A stretch of 12,857 bases of DNA from Chitinophaga pinensis (GCA_943323675.2 CALPIR020000052.1:1-12857); one strand, 5' to 3'; shown: positions 1 through 7,535, counted from the first letter of the stretch. The notes: generated from the letters alone by a model not told the origin. Translations and numbers: made by a program.

Positions 1-167
1 CCTTTAACTAGGCTTTTTTGTGTATCAAAACTCACTTCAACTTTCATCCTAGTTATGTCTAGGGCATGCTCACGGTAGGTTGTTTGGTCTTTAAAGTAGC
101 TTCTGTAAGTATTTTGTGCCGAAGCCATTGTACTTAATGATAGGAAGGCAATAAGTAGTTTTTTCAT
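1..167 (-). CDS. Secreted protein, N-terminal fragment; probable M1-family metallopeptidase
   Basis: Partial gene: the ATG is at 165-167 and the frame stays open to the left edge, giving 55 codons. The protein begins MKKLLIAFLSLSTMASAQ, a typical Sec signal peptide (two lysines, a hydrophobic core, and ASA before Q as the probable cleavage site), so the product is exported. The mature part carries REHALDITRMKVEVSFD followed by a QKSLVKG stretch. This resembles the first beta strands of the N-terminal domain of Bacteroidota M1 (aminopeptidase N-like) zinc peptidases. The catalytic HExxH region lies outside the window, so the family call rests on this short stretch only. The gene lies 65 bp downstream of the antiporter in the same direction. 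I see no terminator between them, so read-through is possible. AGG abuts the ATG and is too close to be a good ribosome binding site. Confidence 0.55.
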   Translation of the reverse strand, partial: MKKLLIAFLSLSTMASAQNTYRSYFKDQTTYREHALDITRMKVEVSFDTQKSLVK

Positions 168-232
168 CCTGATTTATTAATAATGCTTTAGTGCAATATA
201 ATAATTATGATGAAACAAGATAGTTGACTAAA

Positions 233-1522
233 TTATTCGGAAACTTTTTCTTCGTCAATAAACGGAATGATTTCTTTTAAACCTGTGGCTACTTTCATTT
301 CGCCTGTTAAGAAATATTGCAACATTGGTCCAGCCATTATACTTGTTACTACAGCCATAATAACCAAAGCAACAAATAGTGGTGCAGTTATTACTCCTGC
401 TTGTAAAGCCAATAAACCTAATACAATTTCCATGGCTCCACGCGCATTCATACCAAAACCAACAGCCATACTTTCTCTTACAGATAACCCGCCCCAGTAT
501 GCTCCCAATCCGGCACCCAATAGTTTACAAACAATTGCAAGAATCAATACAATACTTACTAGTTGTAGATCAAAATTCTGTATAAAATCAATTTTAAAAC
601 CGATGGCAACAAAAAATAATGGCGCAAAAATATTAGTAACGAATTGGTGTATAATATCTCTTGCTTTCTCTGTAAAATGAACAGAATCACCTACGGCTAT
701 CCCGGCAATAAAAGCTCCGAAAATAGCATGGATTCCAATTTTTTCTGTAAATGCAGCTCCTAAAAATGCCAGACCTAGAGAAAAAGCTAACACCCCACCT
801 GGCCAACTTAAATTACGTTGTGCCCATGGCAAAGCTTTATTAATGATAACACGACCTACAGTTAGCATTAATATCGCATATACTAGAGTATAGCCTAAAG
901 TATATAAAAAATCAAAAGGATCAGAACCGGTATTAATCATACCAAGTACCACACTAAATAATATCCATCCAATTAGGTCATCAAACATTGCTGCGGCTAT
1001 GATGATCATACCTACTTTGGTTTTAAAGAGATTTAAATCCATCAGTGTTCTTGCAATAATAGGCAAGGCTGAAATAGCCATAGCTGTTCCCATGAACAAT
1101 GCGAACACTACAACATCTTTACCAGCTGTTCCTCCTAGCATATCGTGATAAAAATATGCTGCTCCGAAACCCAAAACTAAGGGTATTATTAATCCAACAA
1201 AACTTGCTTTAAAAGCTGTTTTTCCTTGTTGTCTGATAACGGATAACTCTACTTCCATACCAGCAACAAATAAGAGCATAACGACAGAAATAGATCCTAT
1301 TCCATTGATAACCATACCGAGGTTGCCATTGGTGGTAAAAACCAATTGGTTGGCTTCGGGCAAAAACTTTCCGAGAATGCTTGGTCCAAGAATTATACCT
1401 GCCACTAACTCACCTACTACCAGAGGCATTTTTAATTTCCTAAAAAACTCACCAATAATCCTCCCCAAAAGCAACATGATGCCTAAGGCGAGAAATAAAT
1501 TTATGATTTCTGAGTGTGTCAT
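233..1522 (-). CDS. Cation:proton antiporter, CPA2 (KefB/NapA-like) family
   Basis: This 429-residue inner-membrane protein has about a dozen hydrophobic segments and would exchange Na+ or K+ for H+. Family landmarks in order: GELVAGIILGPSILG (residues 37-51, first conserved helix), the TAMAISALPIIAR segment (145-158), an acidic pair Asp181-Asp182 in FDDLIGW, GIHAIFGAFIAG (263-274), and a basic residue in NARGAMEIV (359-367). Two adjacent aspartates in the core helix are the arrangement of electrogenic CPA2 exchangers such as NapA. KefB/KefC have Gln-Asp there and CPA1 exchangers Asn-Asp. No C-terminal RCK/TrkA nucleotide-binding domain follows; the protein ends soon after the last helix with FIDEEKVSE, so direct nucleotide or glutathione gating like that of Kef is unlikely. 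It lies 19 bp downstream of a universal stress protein gene in the same direction, so the two are probably co-transcribed. The transported ion cannot be told from sequence alone. Confidence 0.88.
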   Translation of the reverse strand: MTHSEIINLFLALGIMLLLGRIIGEFFRKLKMPLVVGELVAGIILGPSILGKFLPEANQLVFTTNGNLGMVINGIGSISVVMLLFVAGMEVELSVIRQQGKTAFKASFVGLIIPLVLGFGAAYFYHDMLGGTAGKDVVVFALFMGTAMAISALPIIARTLMDLNLFKTKVGMIIIAAAMFDDLIGWILFSVVLGMINTGSDPFDFLYTLGYTLVYAILMLTVGRVIINKALPWAQRNLSWPGGVLAFSLGLAFLGAAFTEKIGIHAIFGAFIAGIAVGDSVHFTEKARDIIHQFVTNIFAPLFFVAIGFKIDFIQNFDLQLVSIVLILAIVCKLLGAGLGAYWGGLSVRESMAVGFGMNARGAMEIVLGLLALQAGVITAPLFVALVIMAVVTSIMAGPMLQYFLTGEMKVATGLKEIIPFIDEEKVSE

Positions 1523-1541
1523 TTATTTGGGCTAGCCGGTT

Positions 1542-2420
1542 TTATTCTATTTCAGGTTTTGTAGAATGTACAATCAATAAATCGCATGGTAAATCAGCAA
1601 GCGCAAATTCTATATCATGAGGAAATACACGATCAATTATATTCAATTTTGTATCTGGGGAGTTAAGTACCAACAAATCGGCATGGTGTTCTCGAGCAAA
1701 TTTGGTTATCACATAACCAGGTTTTCCTTCTAAGCGTTCGGTGGTAACTTGCAAAGTACCACAATCTGTACATGCTAATATTTCATTTAGTCTGGTTACC
1801 TCTTCACTCACCACTTGTTCTTTACGCGTCTCACTTTCATTACTGTTAATTGATTCGCTTCTGATTAATGCCATTTTACCTGCATCTTCTTCTTGTATTA
1901 CATACACATGTTCGGCATGGGTTGCTTTAGCAACATATATAGCTGTTTCTATGGTGGTTTCAGTTTTGGGGTGATCGCTACCTTCCACTACAATGTGTTT
2001 AATGGGTTTTGATATAATATCTGGCTCACGCAACATCAATACGCTGCACTTGGCCTTACGGCATAAGTTTCGGGCTATTCCGCCTAAAATATATTTTAAA
2101 ACATTTTCTTTTACCAGCGCCCCAGCTACAATTAGGTCGGCATTTTCCTGCTCGCTTATGGCAATAATTTGATCTACCGGATCGCCTTGTTCCCAAATTA
2201 ATTTATTGTTGGGCCCGTCTAATTCAAACCTGTGTAATAAGTGTTTCAGGTATTGTTCTTGTTGTAAGCTTTTTTCTCCTATATGAATGAATATTAAATC
2301 GCCACCAAATAGTTGTTGTAATCTGTACGATTCGGCTAAAACCGCTTCAATCCTAGGAGTAAAACCAATTGCTACTGCAATTTTTTTAAACGGAAATGGG
2401 GATTTTTTTTCCTGTATCAT
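1542..2420 (-). CDS. Tandem-domain universal stress protein (UspA family)
   Basis: This 292-residue cytoplasmic protein is built of two Usp folds, about residues 11-131 and 140-287. Domain 1 starts with KKIAVAIGFTPRIEAVLAES and ends with the usual strand CSVLML. Domain 2 starts with KHIVVEGSD and ends with DLPCDLLIVHS. ATP-binding Usp proteins carry G-x2-G-x9-G-(S/T). Here domain 1 has GALV at 100-103 and GGIA at 113-116, so the second Gly and the Ser/Thr are missing. Domain 2 has LNSPDTKLNI in that place and lacks the glycines. Nucleotide binding may therefore be weak or lost. A CxxC (Cys217-Cys220) lies in domain 2. The gene is first in a likely operon with the antiporter just downstream. 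Usp domains often sit beside or are fused to antiporters, so a regulatory role on that transporter is the best inference. The ATG follows a TATATTTG box by only 5 nt. Confidence 0.85.
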   Translation of the reverse strand: MIQEKKSPFPFKKIAVAIGFTPRIEAVLAESYRLQQLFGGDLIFIHIGEKSLQQEQYLKHLLHRFELDGPNNKLIWEQGDPVDQIIAISEQENADLIVAGALVKENVLKYILGGIARNLCRKAKCSVLMLREPDIISKPIKHIVVEGSDHPKTETTIETAIYVAKATHAEHVYVIQEEDAGKMALIRSESINSNESETRKEQVVSEEVTRLNEILACTDCGTLQVTTERLEGKPGYVITKFAREHHADLLVLNSPDTKLNIIDRVFPHDIEFALADLPCDLLIVHSTKPEIE

Positions 2421-2425
2421 GTTAG

Positions 2426-2433
2426 CAAATATA
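2426..2433 (-). promoter_or_regulatory. Candidate -7 box next to the usp start codon
   Basis: Read on the minus strand this is TATATTTG, an exact match to the Bacteroidota -7 consensus TAnnTTTG, ending 5 nt before the ATG of the stress-protein gene. If used, the transcript would start almost at the start codon and have little or no leader. I find no TTG at the expected -33 spacing. A second exact match, TATTTTTG, lies at 2479-2486 on the same strand and would give a leader of about 50 nt; it also lacks a well-spaced -33 element. Either could be a chance match in AT-rich DNA. Confidence 0.35.
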
Positions 2434-2532
2434 GTTAAAGTGTGACATAACGCTGTTAAATATAGACTATTACTAAATCAAAAATATCGCTAATTACAAA
2501 ATGATGTTTTAATAAGATTTTATTTATTCAAT

Positions 2533-2557
2533 TAACTTGCACTAGAATAGCAAGTTA
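2533..2557. repeat. Inverted repeat TAACTTGC-N9-GCAAGTTA, possible operator
   Basis: A perfect 8-bp inverted repeat with a 9-nt spacer, lying between the divergent stress-protein and E1 genes about 100 bp before the E1 start. The half-site AACTTGC occurs again at 2641-2647, just before the E1 ATG. No T-run directly follows either arm, so this is not a convincing terminator. The symmetry and the recurring half-site fit binding by a dimeric regulator of the E1 gene, but that is inference. Confidence 0.4.
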
Positions 2558-2584
2558 TCTTTTGTGTGTTATTTGGTGGTAGTT

Positions 2585-2642
2585 TTTACACACTTTTTTT
2601 TCAACTCCAATCAATTAGTATTTTAATACCTTAATGTGTAAA
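2585..2642. repeat. Spaced inverted repeat TTTACACA / TGTGTAAA upstream of E1
   Basis: The arms are at 2585-2592 and 2635-2642, perfect over 8 bp and 42 bp apart, with the second arm 14 bp before the E1 ATG. The right arm overlaps the AACTTGC half-site and the weak -7-like sequence TAAACTTG (2639-2646, one mismatch to TAnnTTTG). The repeat could be a looping operator pair or a long-range leader hairpin; chance is also possible in such AT-rich sequence. Confidence 0.3.
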
Positions 2643-2656
2643 CTTGCGATTCAATC

Positions 2657-4708
2657 ATGGTAAAAAAAGACATACTTTTAGAAGCCTACATGCACATGTG
2701 CGAAGCACGTGCTATGGCCGATATATATGACGTTAACCGACCTATTTGCAAATATGTTCACTCTACCTCACGCGGGCATGAAGCCATTCAGCTTGCAGTA
2801 GGCATGCAATTAAAATCATATGACTTTTGTTCTCCTTATTACAGAGACGAATCTATGTTGCTTGGTATGGGGTTAAGTCCTTACGAGTTAATGTTACAAC
2901 TGTTAGGTAAAGCCGAAGATCCTTTTTCGGGAGGAAGAACTTATTATGCCCACCCTAGTTTAAATCGTGATGACTTTCCGAAAATACCACATCAGAGTAG
3001 TGCTACAGGTATGCAAGCTATTCCTGCTACAGGTATGGCGCATGGTATTGCTTACAAAGAAAGTCAGCGATTAAATAAAAAAGGCGAATACCCAGTGGTT
3101 GTGTGCAGTTTTGGAGATGGTTCTGTTACCGAAGGTGAAGTTGCTGAGGCATTTCAAATGGCTGTTCTCAAGCAGTTGCCTATTATTTATTTGGTACAGG
3201 ATAACGATTGGGGAATTAGTGCAAGTGGTGATGAAATGCGTGCCATGGATGCATACGAGTATGCAGCAGGTTTTAAAGGCATGAAACGAATGCGTTTAAA
3301 TGGTAGCGATTTTGTTGAAAGTTACAAAGGGTTTGCTGAGGCTATAGATTATGTGCGCAACAACCGTAAGCCAATATTGGTTCATGCAAAAGTGCCATTG
3401 TTGGGTCACCATACCAGTGGTGTGCGTAAAGAGTGGTATAGAACTGATGATGATTTAGCCACACATAGTAAAGACGATCCTCAACCTAAATTGAAGCAGT
3501 TATTGCTTGAAATTGGGGTGCCGGAAGCAGAATTAACCGAGATAGAAAAAGATGCTACCTATAAAGTTGAACAACACTTTAAACAAGCAATAGAAAGCGA
3601 AGACCCGGATCCTGCCACTGTTGAAGACCATATTTTTGCACCAAGTGGAGCTACCGAAGAAGTTGGTAATCGCACACCCGAAGGTAAGGAGCCAAGTGTA
3701 ATGGTTGATGCTGCTTTACATGCAGTAGATGAGTTAATGACCAAACATCCTGAGTGTATGTTTTACGGACAGGATGTGGGTGCACGATTAGGTGGTGTGT
3801 TTAGAGAAGCTGCAACTTTAGCAGGTAAATATGGTAATGATCGTGTGTTTAATACACCCATTCAAGAAGCATATATTGTAGGTTCAACAGTTGGTATGAG
3901 TGCGGTTGGCGTAAAACCAATTGTAGAAATTCAATTTGCCGATTATGTATGGACAGGTGTAAATCAGTTGGTTTGTGAAATCACCAAATCATCCTACCTA
4001 ACCATGGGTAAGTATCCAGTAAGTGCAATTATTCGTATTCCAATTGGAGCTTATGGTGGGGGAGGTCCTTACCACAGTGGAAGTATTGAATCAACGTTGC
4101 TTACACTTAAAGGAATAAAAATTGCTTACCCAAGCAATGCTGCCGATATGAAAGGTTTAATGAAAGCGGCTTATTACGATGGCAACCCAGTAATAATGTT
4201 GGAGCACAAAGGTTTGTATTGGAGTAAAAATCCGGGTACAGAATTAGCACGTTGTGTTGAGCCTGATGAAGATTACATTTTACCATTAGGGAAAGCCAAT
4301 ACGGTTTTACAGGCAAGTGATGAAGCGATGGAGAATGGAGAAAGTTGCTGCATCATAACTTGGGGTATGGGCGTATATTGGAGTTTAGCTGCTGCAAAAC
4401 GTTTTGAAGGAAGGGTAGAGGTAGTTGATTTGCGCACGCTTCAACCATTGGATGAAGACTACATACAAGCTGCAGTTAAACGCCATGGAAAATGTTTAAT
4501 TGTGACCGAAGAAGCATTGTTAAATTCATTTGCCGAAAGTTTGGCCGGAAGAATTTCGCAAGATTGTTTTAAATATTTAGATGCACCTGTGCATACCATT
4601 GGTGCTAAAAACATTCCGGCTGTGCCATTAAACATGGGACTTGAAGCAGAAATGTTACCTAATGCAGATAAGGTTGCTGTTAAACTAGAAGCTTTATTGA
4701 ACTATTAA
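2657..4708 (+). CDS. Fused alpha/beta E1 of a 2-oxoacid dehydrogenase
   Basis: This 683-residue protein would be the thiamine-diphosphate E1 that decarboxylates a 2-oxoacid (pyruvate or branched-chain) and hands the acyl group to lipoyl-E2. The alpha half (about 1-320) has the GHEAIQ region at 40-45, YYRDE at 61-65, and the cofactor/Mg site from GDGS (153-156) to Asn183 in QDNDWGIS. GHHTSGVRKEWYR (250-262) sits where the active-site loop with paired histidines is expected. An acidic linker (about 312-345) leads to the beta half (about 347-683). That half has VFNTPIQEAYIVG (397-409; Glu404 is the likely cofactor-activating acid), IQFADY at 425-430, and GGGGPYHS (467-474). Single-gene alpha-beta E1s of this size are common in Bacteroidota. 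The GHH loop and overall sequence lean towards the branched-chain-like group, but the substrate is not certain. No E2 or E3 gene is in the window. The ATG at 2657 is the only good start; no clear Shine-Dalgarno precedes it. Confidence 0.88.
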   Translation: MVKKDILLEAYMHMCEARAMADIYDVNRPICKYVHSTSRGHEAIQLAVGMQLKSYDFCSPYYRDESMLLGMGLSPYELMLQLLGKAEDPFSGGRTYYAHPSLNRDDFPKIPHQSSATGMQAIPATGMAHGIAYKESQRLNKKGEYPVVVCSFGDGSVTEGEVAEAFQMAVLKQLPIIYLVQDNDWGISASGDEMRAMDAYEYAAGFKGMKRMRLNGSDFVESYKGFAEAIDYVRNNRKPILVHAKVPLLGHHTSGVRKEWYRTDDDLATHSKDDPQPKLKQLLLEIGVPEAELTEIEKDATYKVEQHFKQAIESEDPDPATVEDHIFAPSGATEEVGNRTPEGKEPSVMVDAALHAVDELMTKHPECMFYGQDVGARLGGVFREAATLAGKYGNDRVFNTPIQEAYIVGSTVGMSAVGVKPIVEIQFADYVWTGVNQLVCEITKSSYLTMGKYPVSAIIRIPIGAYGGGGPYHSGSIESTLLTLKGIKIAYPSNAADMKGLMKAAYYDGNPVIMLEHKGLYWSKNPGTELARCVEPDEDYILPLGKANTVLQASDEAMENGESCCIITWGMGVYWSLAAAKRFEGRVEVVDLRTLQPLDEDYIQAAVKRHGKCLIVTEEALLNSFAESLAGRISQDCFKYLDAPVHTIGAKNIPAVPLNMGLEAEMLPNADKVAVKLEALLNY

Positions 4709-4727
4709 TTGAAATCACTAAATAAAC

Positions 4728-4763
4728 AAAATCCCCGACTGAATTTTTTCAGTCGGGGATTTT
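4728..4763. terminator. Bidirectional rho-independent terminator between E1 and hutH
   Basis: The arms 4728-4743 (ending CCCCGACTGAA) and 4748-4763 (starting TTCAGTCGGGG) pair perfectly over 16 bp around a 4-nt T loop. A-rich sequence on the left and a T-run on the right give a U-tract in both directions. It lies 19 bp after the E1 stop and 21 bp beyond the hutH stop, and would end both converging transcripts. Confidence 0.93.
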
Positions 4764-4784
4764 TTATGATCATGATTTGATAAG

Positions 4785-6272
4785 TTAAAGTTGTTTGATG
4801 AAATGAACAGAAGCTTCGATATCCATATACAAAGCCCTATCAACTGTATTGTATGTTACTACTTTTCTGTAATCAGCTACAAGTTGTTCTACTGCATTTG
4901 ATGATTTTAGAGGTCTGCGGAATTCCAGTGCTTGTGCTGCATTTAATAATTCAATGGCCAACACACGTTGTGTATTCTCAACCACTTTATAACACTTCGT
5001 GGCAGCATTTGCGCCCATACTTACATGGTCTTCTTGTCCGTTACTGCTCACAATGCTATCAACACTAGCAGGAGTACATAATTGTTTACTTTGGCTTACT
5101 ATACTTGCAGCGGTGTATTGCGGAATCATCATTCCTGAATTTAATCCAGGGTTAGGAGTTAAAAAGGCTGGTAAATTACGCAATCCTGATATTAACTGAT
5201 AGGTTCTACGCTCACTGATACTGCCCAATTCGGCAATTGCGATGGCTAAAAAATCCAATACCAAAGCCAGTGGTTGTCCATGGAAATTTCCACCTGATAA
5301 AATCAAATCATCATCAACAAAAATATTGGGGTTATCGGTTACCGAATTCATCTCGGTTTCAATAACCGATGCCACGTATTGAAAGGTATCGAAACTGGCA
5401 CCATGCACTTGCGGAATGCAACGGAATGCATATGGATCTTGCACTTGTACTTTTGGATGTGAAATAATTTCGCTATTGGCTAATAAGTTTCTAATTTGTT
5501 TTGCCGTTTCTATTTGCCCTTTGTGTGCACGCACATCATGCAATTGGTAAGAAAACGGTTCCAATTTAGCATCAAACGCATCTATAGAAACAGCAGCTAT
5601 TTTATTGGCATTGGTGTAAAGTTGTTGGGCACTTATAATATTATGTACTGCATAAGCCAACATAAACTGTGTGCCATTAATTAACGCCAAACCTTCTTTA
5701 GATTGTAGTTCTATTGGTTTTATTTGGTGATGGTTTAACACATCAATACTGGCAACCGCTTTCCAGTTTCCATCTGTGTTTTTCCAAACTTCTCCTTTGC
5801 CCAATAAGGGTAAACATAAATGGGCAAGGGGTGCTAAATCGCCACTAGCCCCTAATGAACCTTGCTGATAAACAACAGGTAAAATATCATTATTAAAAAA
5901 ATCAATTAAGCGCTCAACCGTTAACAATTGTACTCCGCTGTGGCCATAACTTAACGACTGAATTTTTAATAGCAGCATTAATTTCACTACATCTTTAGGA
6001 ACAAAATCGCCTGTTCCACAAGCATGAGAAAGCAATAAATTCTCTTGTAGTTGGGTTAATTCATCTTGTGATATTTGCTTGTCACATAATGAGCCAAACC
6101 CTGTATTGATACCATAAAAGATGGCATCCTTATTACTCATTTTTTTATCTAAATAAGCCCTACAGATTTGTATACGCTCAGCTGCTTCGGATGATAAAAC
6201 GAGTTGTTTCTTTTCTTTTAAAATACTTTGTATATCAGCTAAAGTAAGTTGCGTGGTAATATGATGATGCAT
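4785..6272 (-). CDS. hutH: Histidine ammonia-lyase
   Basis: This enzyme removes ammonia from L-histidine to give trans-urocanate, the first step of histidine catabolism in the cytoplasm. At 495 residues it has the usual family length. Ala142-Ser143-Gly144 in GSLGASGDLAPLAH form the self-made MIO electrophile. Other catalytic landmarks are Tyr53 in FYGINTGFG, Tyr280 and Arg283 in QDPYAFRCIPQVHG, VTDNPNIF (311-318), GGNFHGQPLAL (327-337), and Gln413-Glu414 in NGQEDHVSMG. The substrate-selectivity pair is Ser82-His83 (LLSHACGTG). This is the histidine type, not the His-Leu or Phe-Leu pairs of tyrosine and phenylalanine lyases, so a pigment-pathway tyrosine lyase is unlikely. The gene lies 15 bp downstream of rocD, implying one transcript. 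The later genes hutU, hutI and hutG are not in the window. Its 3' end faces the E1 gene across a shared terminator. Confidence 0.95.
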   Translation of the reverse strand: MHHHITTQLTLADIQSILKEKKQLVLSSEAAERIQICRAYLDKKMSNKDAIFYGINTGFGSLCDKQISQDELTQLQENLLLSHACGTGDFVPKDVVKLMLLLKIQSLSYGHSGVQLLTVERLIDFFNNDILPVVYQQGSLGASGDLAPLAHLCLPLLGKGEVWKNTDGNWKAVASIDVLNHHQIKPIELQSKEGLALINGTQFMLAYAVHNIISAQQLYTNANKIAAVSIDAFDAKLEPFSYQLHDVRAHKGQIETAKQIRNLLANSEIISHPKVQVQDPYAFRCIPQVHGASFDTFQYVASVIETEMNSVTDNPNIFVDDDLILSGGNFHGQPLALVLDFLAIAIAELGSISERRTYQLISGLRNLPAFLTPNPGLNSGMMIPQYTAASIVSQSKQLCTPASVDSIVSSNGQEDHVSMGANAATKCYKVVENTQRVLAIELLNAAQALEFRRPLKSSNAVEQLVADYRKVVTYNTVDRALYMDIEASVHFIKQL

Positions 6273-6287
6273 GTTGCTTGGGGGTAA

Positions 6288-7535
6288 TTATGCTAAAGCT
6301 AAAATTGTTTTTTCTATGATATCGCAAGCTTCGTTTATTTGCTTTTCGTTAATGGTTAAAGGTGGCGCAAAACGAATAATATTTCCATGAGTTTGTTTGG
6401 CCAATAAACCATTTTCTTTCATGGCTAAGCATACATCATATGCCGTTTTATCTTCACCAAATGGTATTATTACAATGGCGTTTAACAAGCCTTTGCCCCT
6501 CACCAATTCAACCAAATTGGTTTTGGTTTGAAGTTGTTTCATGCGGCTGCGGAAAATTTCGCCCATCTTAAAAGCATTTTCAGCAAGTTGCTCATCAACC
6601 AAAACTTTTAAAGCTTCCATAGCTACGGCACAAGCCAATGGATTTCCACCGTATGTACTTCCATGTTCTCCAGGTTTTATGGTAAGCATTACTTCGTTAT
6701 TAGCTAATACAGCCGATACAGGTATTACACCACCCGAAAGGGCTTTGCCCAATATCAAAACATCTGGTTTAACTCCTGCATAATCGCAAGCCAACATCTT
6801 ACCAGTGCGGCACAATCCAGTTTGCACTTCATCTGCAATCATCAATACGTTGTATTTATCACACAAAGCTCTAATACCTGCAATGTATCCTTCATCAGGA
6901 ACCACAACACCTGCCTCACCTTGTATAGGCTCAAACATAAAAGCTGCAATGTTTGGATTTGAATTAAACGCAGTTTCTAAAGCGGTTAAATCGTTGTATG
7001 GTATCAAACTAAATCCTGGCATAAACGGACCAAAGTTTAAAAAACTACTCGGGTCGTTACTTGATGAAATGGCAGCCATGGTACGTCCCCAAAAGTTGCC
7101 TTCTGCAAATAGAATGTGTGCTTTGTTCTCTTCAATTCCTTTTACAGTGTAACCCCAACGTCTGGCTAATTTTATAGCAGTTTCTCCACCTTCAACACCG
7201 GTATTCATAGGCAATACTTTGTCGTAACCAAAATAGTTGGTTATGTATTTTTCGTATTCGCCTAATAAGTTGTTATGAAAAGCGCGGCTGGTTAGCGTTA
7301 GTTTTTGTGCTTGATCTGTTAACGCTTTGATTATTCGCGGGTGACAATGACCTTGGTTTACTGCACTATATGCCGAAAGAAAATCGAAGTATTGTTTGCC
7401 ATTTACATCATACATGTAAATTCCTTCACCTCTTTCAATCACTACAGGAAGTGGGTGGTAGTTATGCGCTCCGTATTGATCTTCTAAATCAATATAATAC
7501 TGTTCGTTATTCATCTTGTCATTAACCGTATTCAT
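6288..7535 (-). CDS. rocD: Ornithine aminotransferase (ornithine-oxoacid transaminase)
   Basis: This PLP enzyme moves the delta-amino group of ornithine to 2-oxoglutarate, giving glutamate-5-semialdehyde and glutamate; it links arginine/ornithine with proline and glutamate. It is a class III aminotransferase. Numbered from this ATG (415 residues), landmarks are YGAHNYHPLPVV (21-32), NTGVEGGETAIKLARRWGY (111-129, with the PLP-phosphate loop), FEPIQGEAGV (201-210), DEVQTG (235-240, cofactor aspartate), Lys264 in ILGKALSGG (Schiff base), and HGSTYGGNPLA (291-301). The frame extends upstream to a TTG at 7551-7553, but that codon lies before a likely -7 box, so I reject it as the start. The ATG at 7533-7535 is chosen. 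The in-frame ATG at 7512-7514 (MNNEQYY) is a real alternative, because the -7 box ends only 4 nt before the first ATG. It is first in an operon with hutH. Confidence 0.92.
   Translation of the reverse strand: MNTVNDKMNNEQYYIDLEDQYGAHNYHPLPVVIERGEGIYMYDVNGKQYFDFLSAYSAVNQGHCHPRIIKALTDQAQKLTLTSRAFHNNLLGEYEKYITNYFGYDKVLPMNTGVEGGETAIKLARRWGYTVKGIEENKAHILFAEGNFWGRTMAAISSSNDPSSFLNFGPFMPGFSLIPYNDLTALETAFNSNPNIAAFMFEPIQGEAGVVVPDEGYIAGIRALCDKYNVLMIADEVQTGLCRTGKMLACDYAGVKPDVLILGKALSGGVIPVSAVLANNEVMLTIKPGEHGSTYGGNPLACAVAMEALKVLVDEQLAENAFKMGEIFRSRMKQLQTKTNLVELVRGKGLLNAIVIIPFGEDKTAYDVCLAMKENGLLAKQTHGNIIRFAPPLTINEKQINEACDIIEKTILALA

Noticed and set aside
267..680. 137-codon plus-strand open frame
   Set aside because: Antisense to the conserved C-terminal half of the antiporter; no domain seen.
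2531..2565. TAACTTGC hairpin as a rho-independent terminator
   Set aside because: The stem is AT-rich and only 8 bp, lacks a direct U-run on either side, and no gene ends there.
6805..7152. 115-codon plus-strand open frame
   Set aside because: Antisense to the PLP domain of ornithine aminotransferase; a shadow frame.
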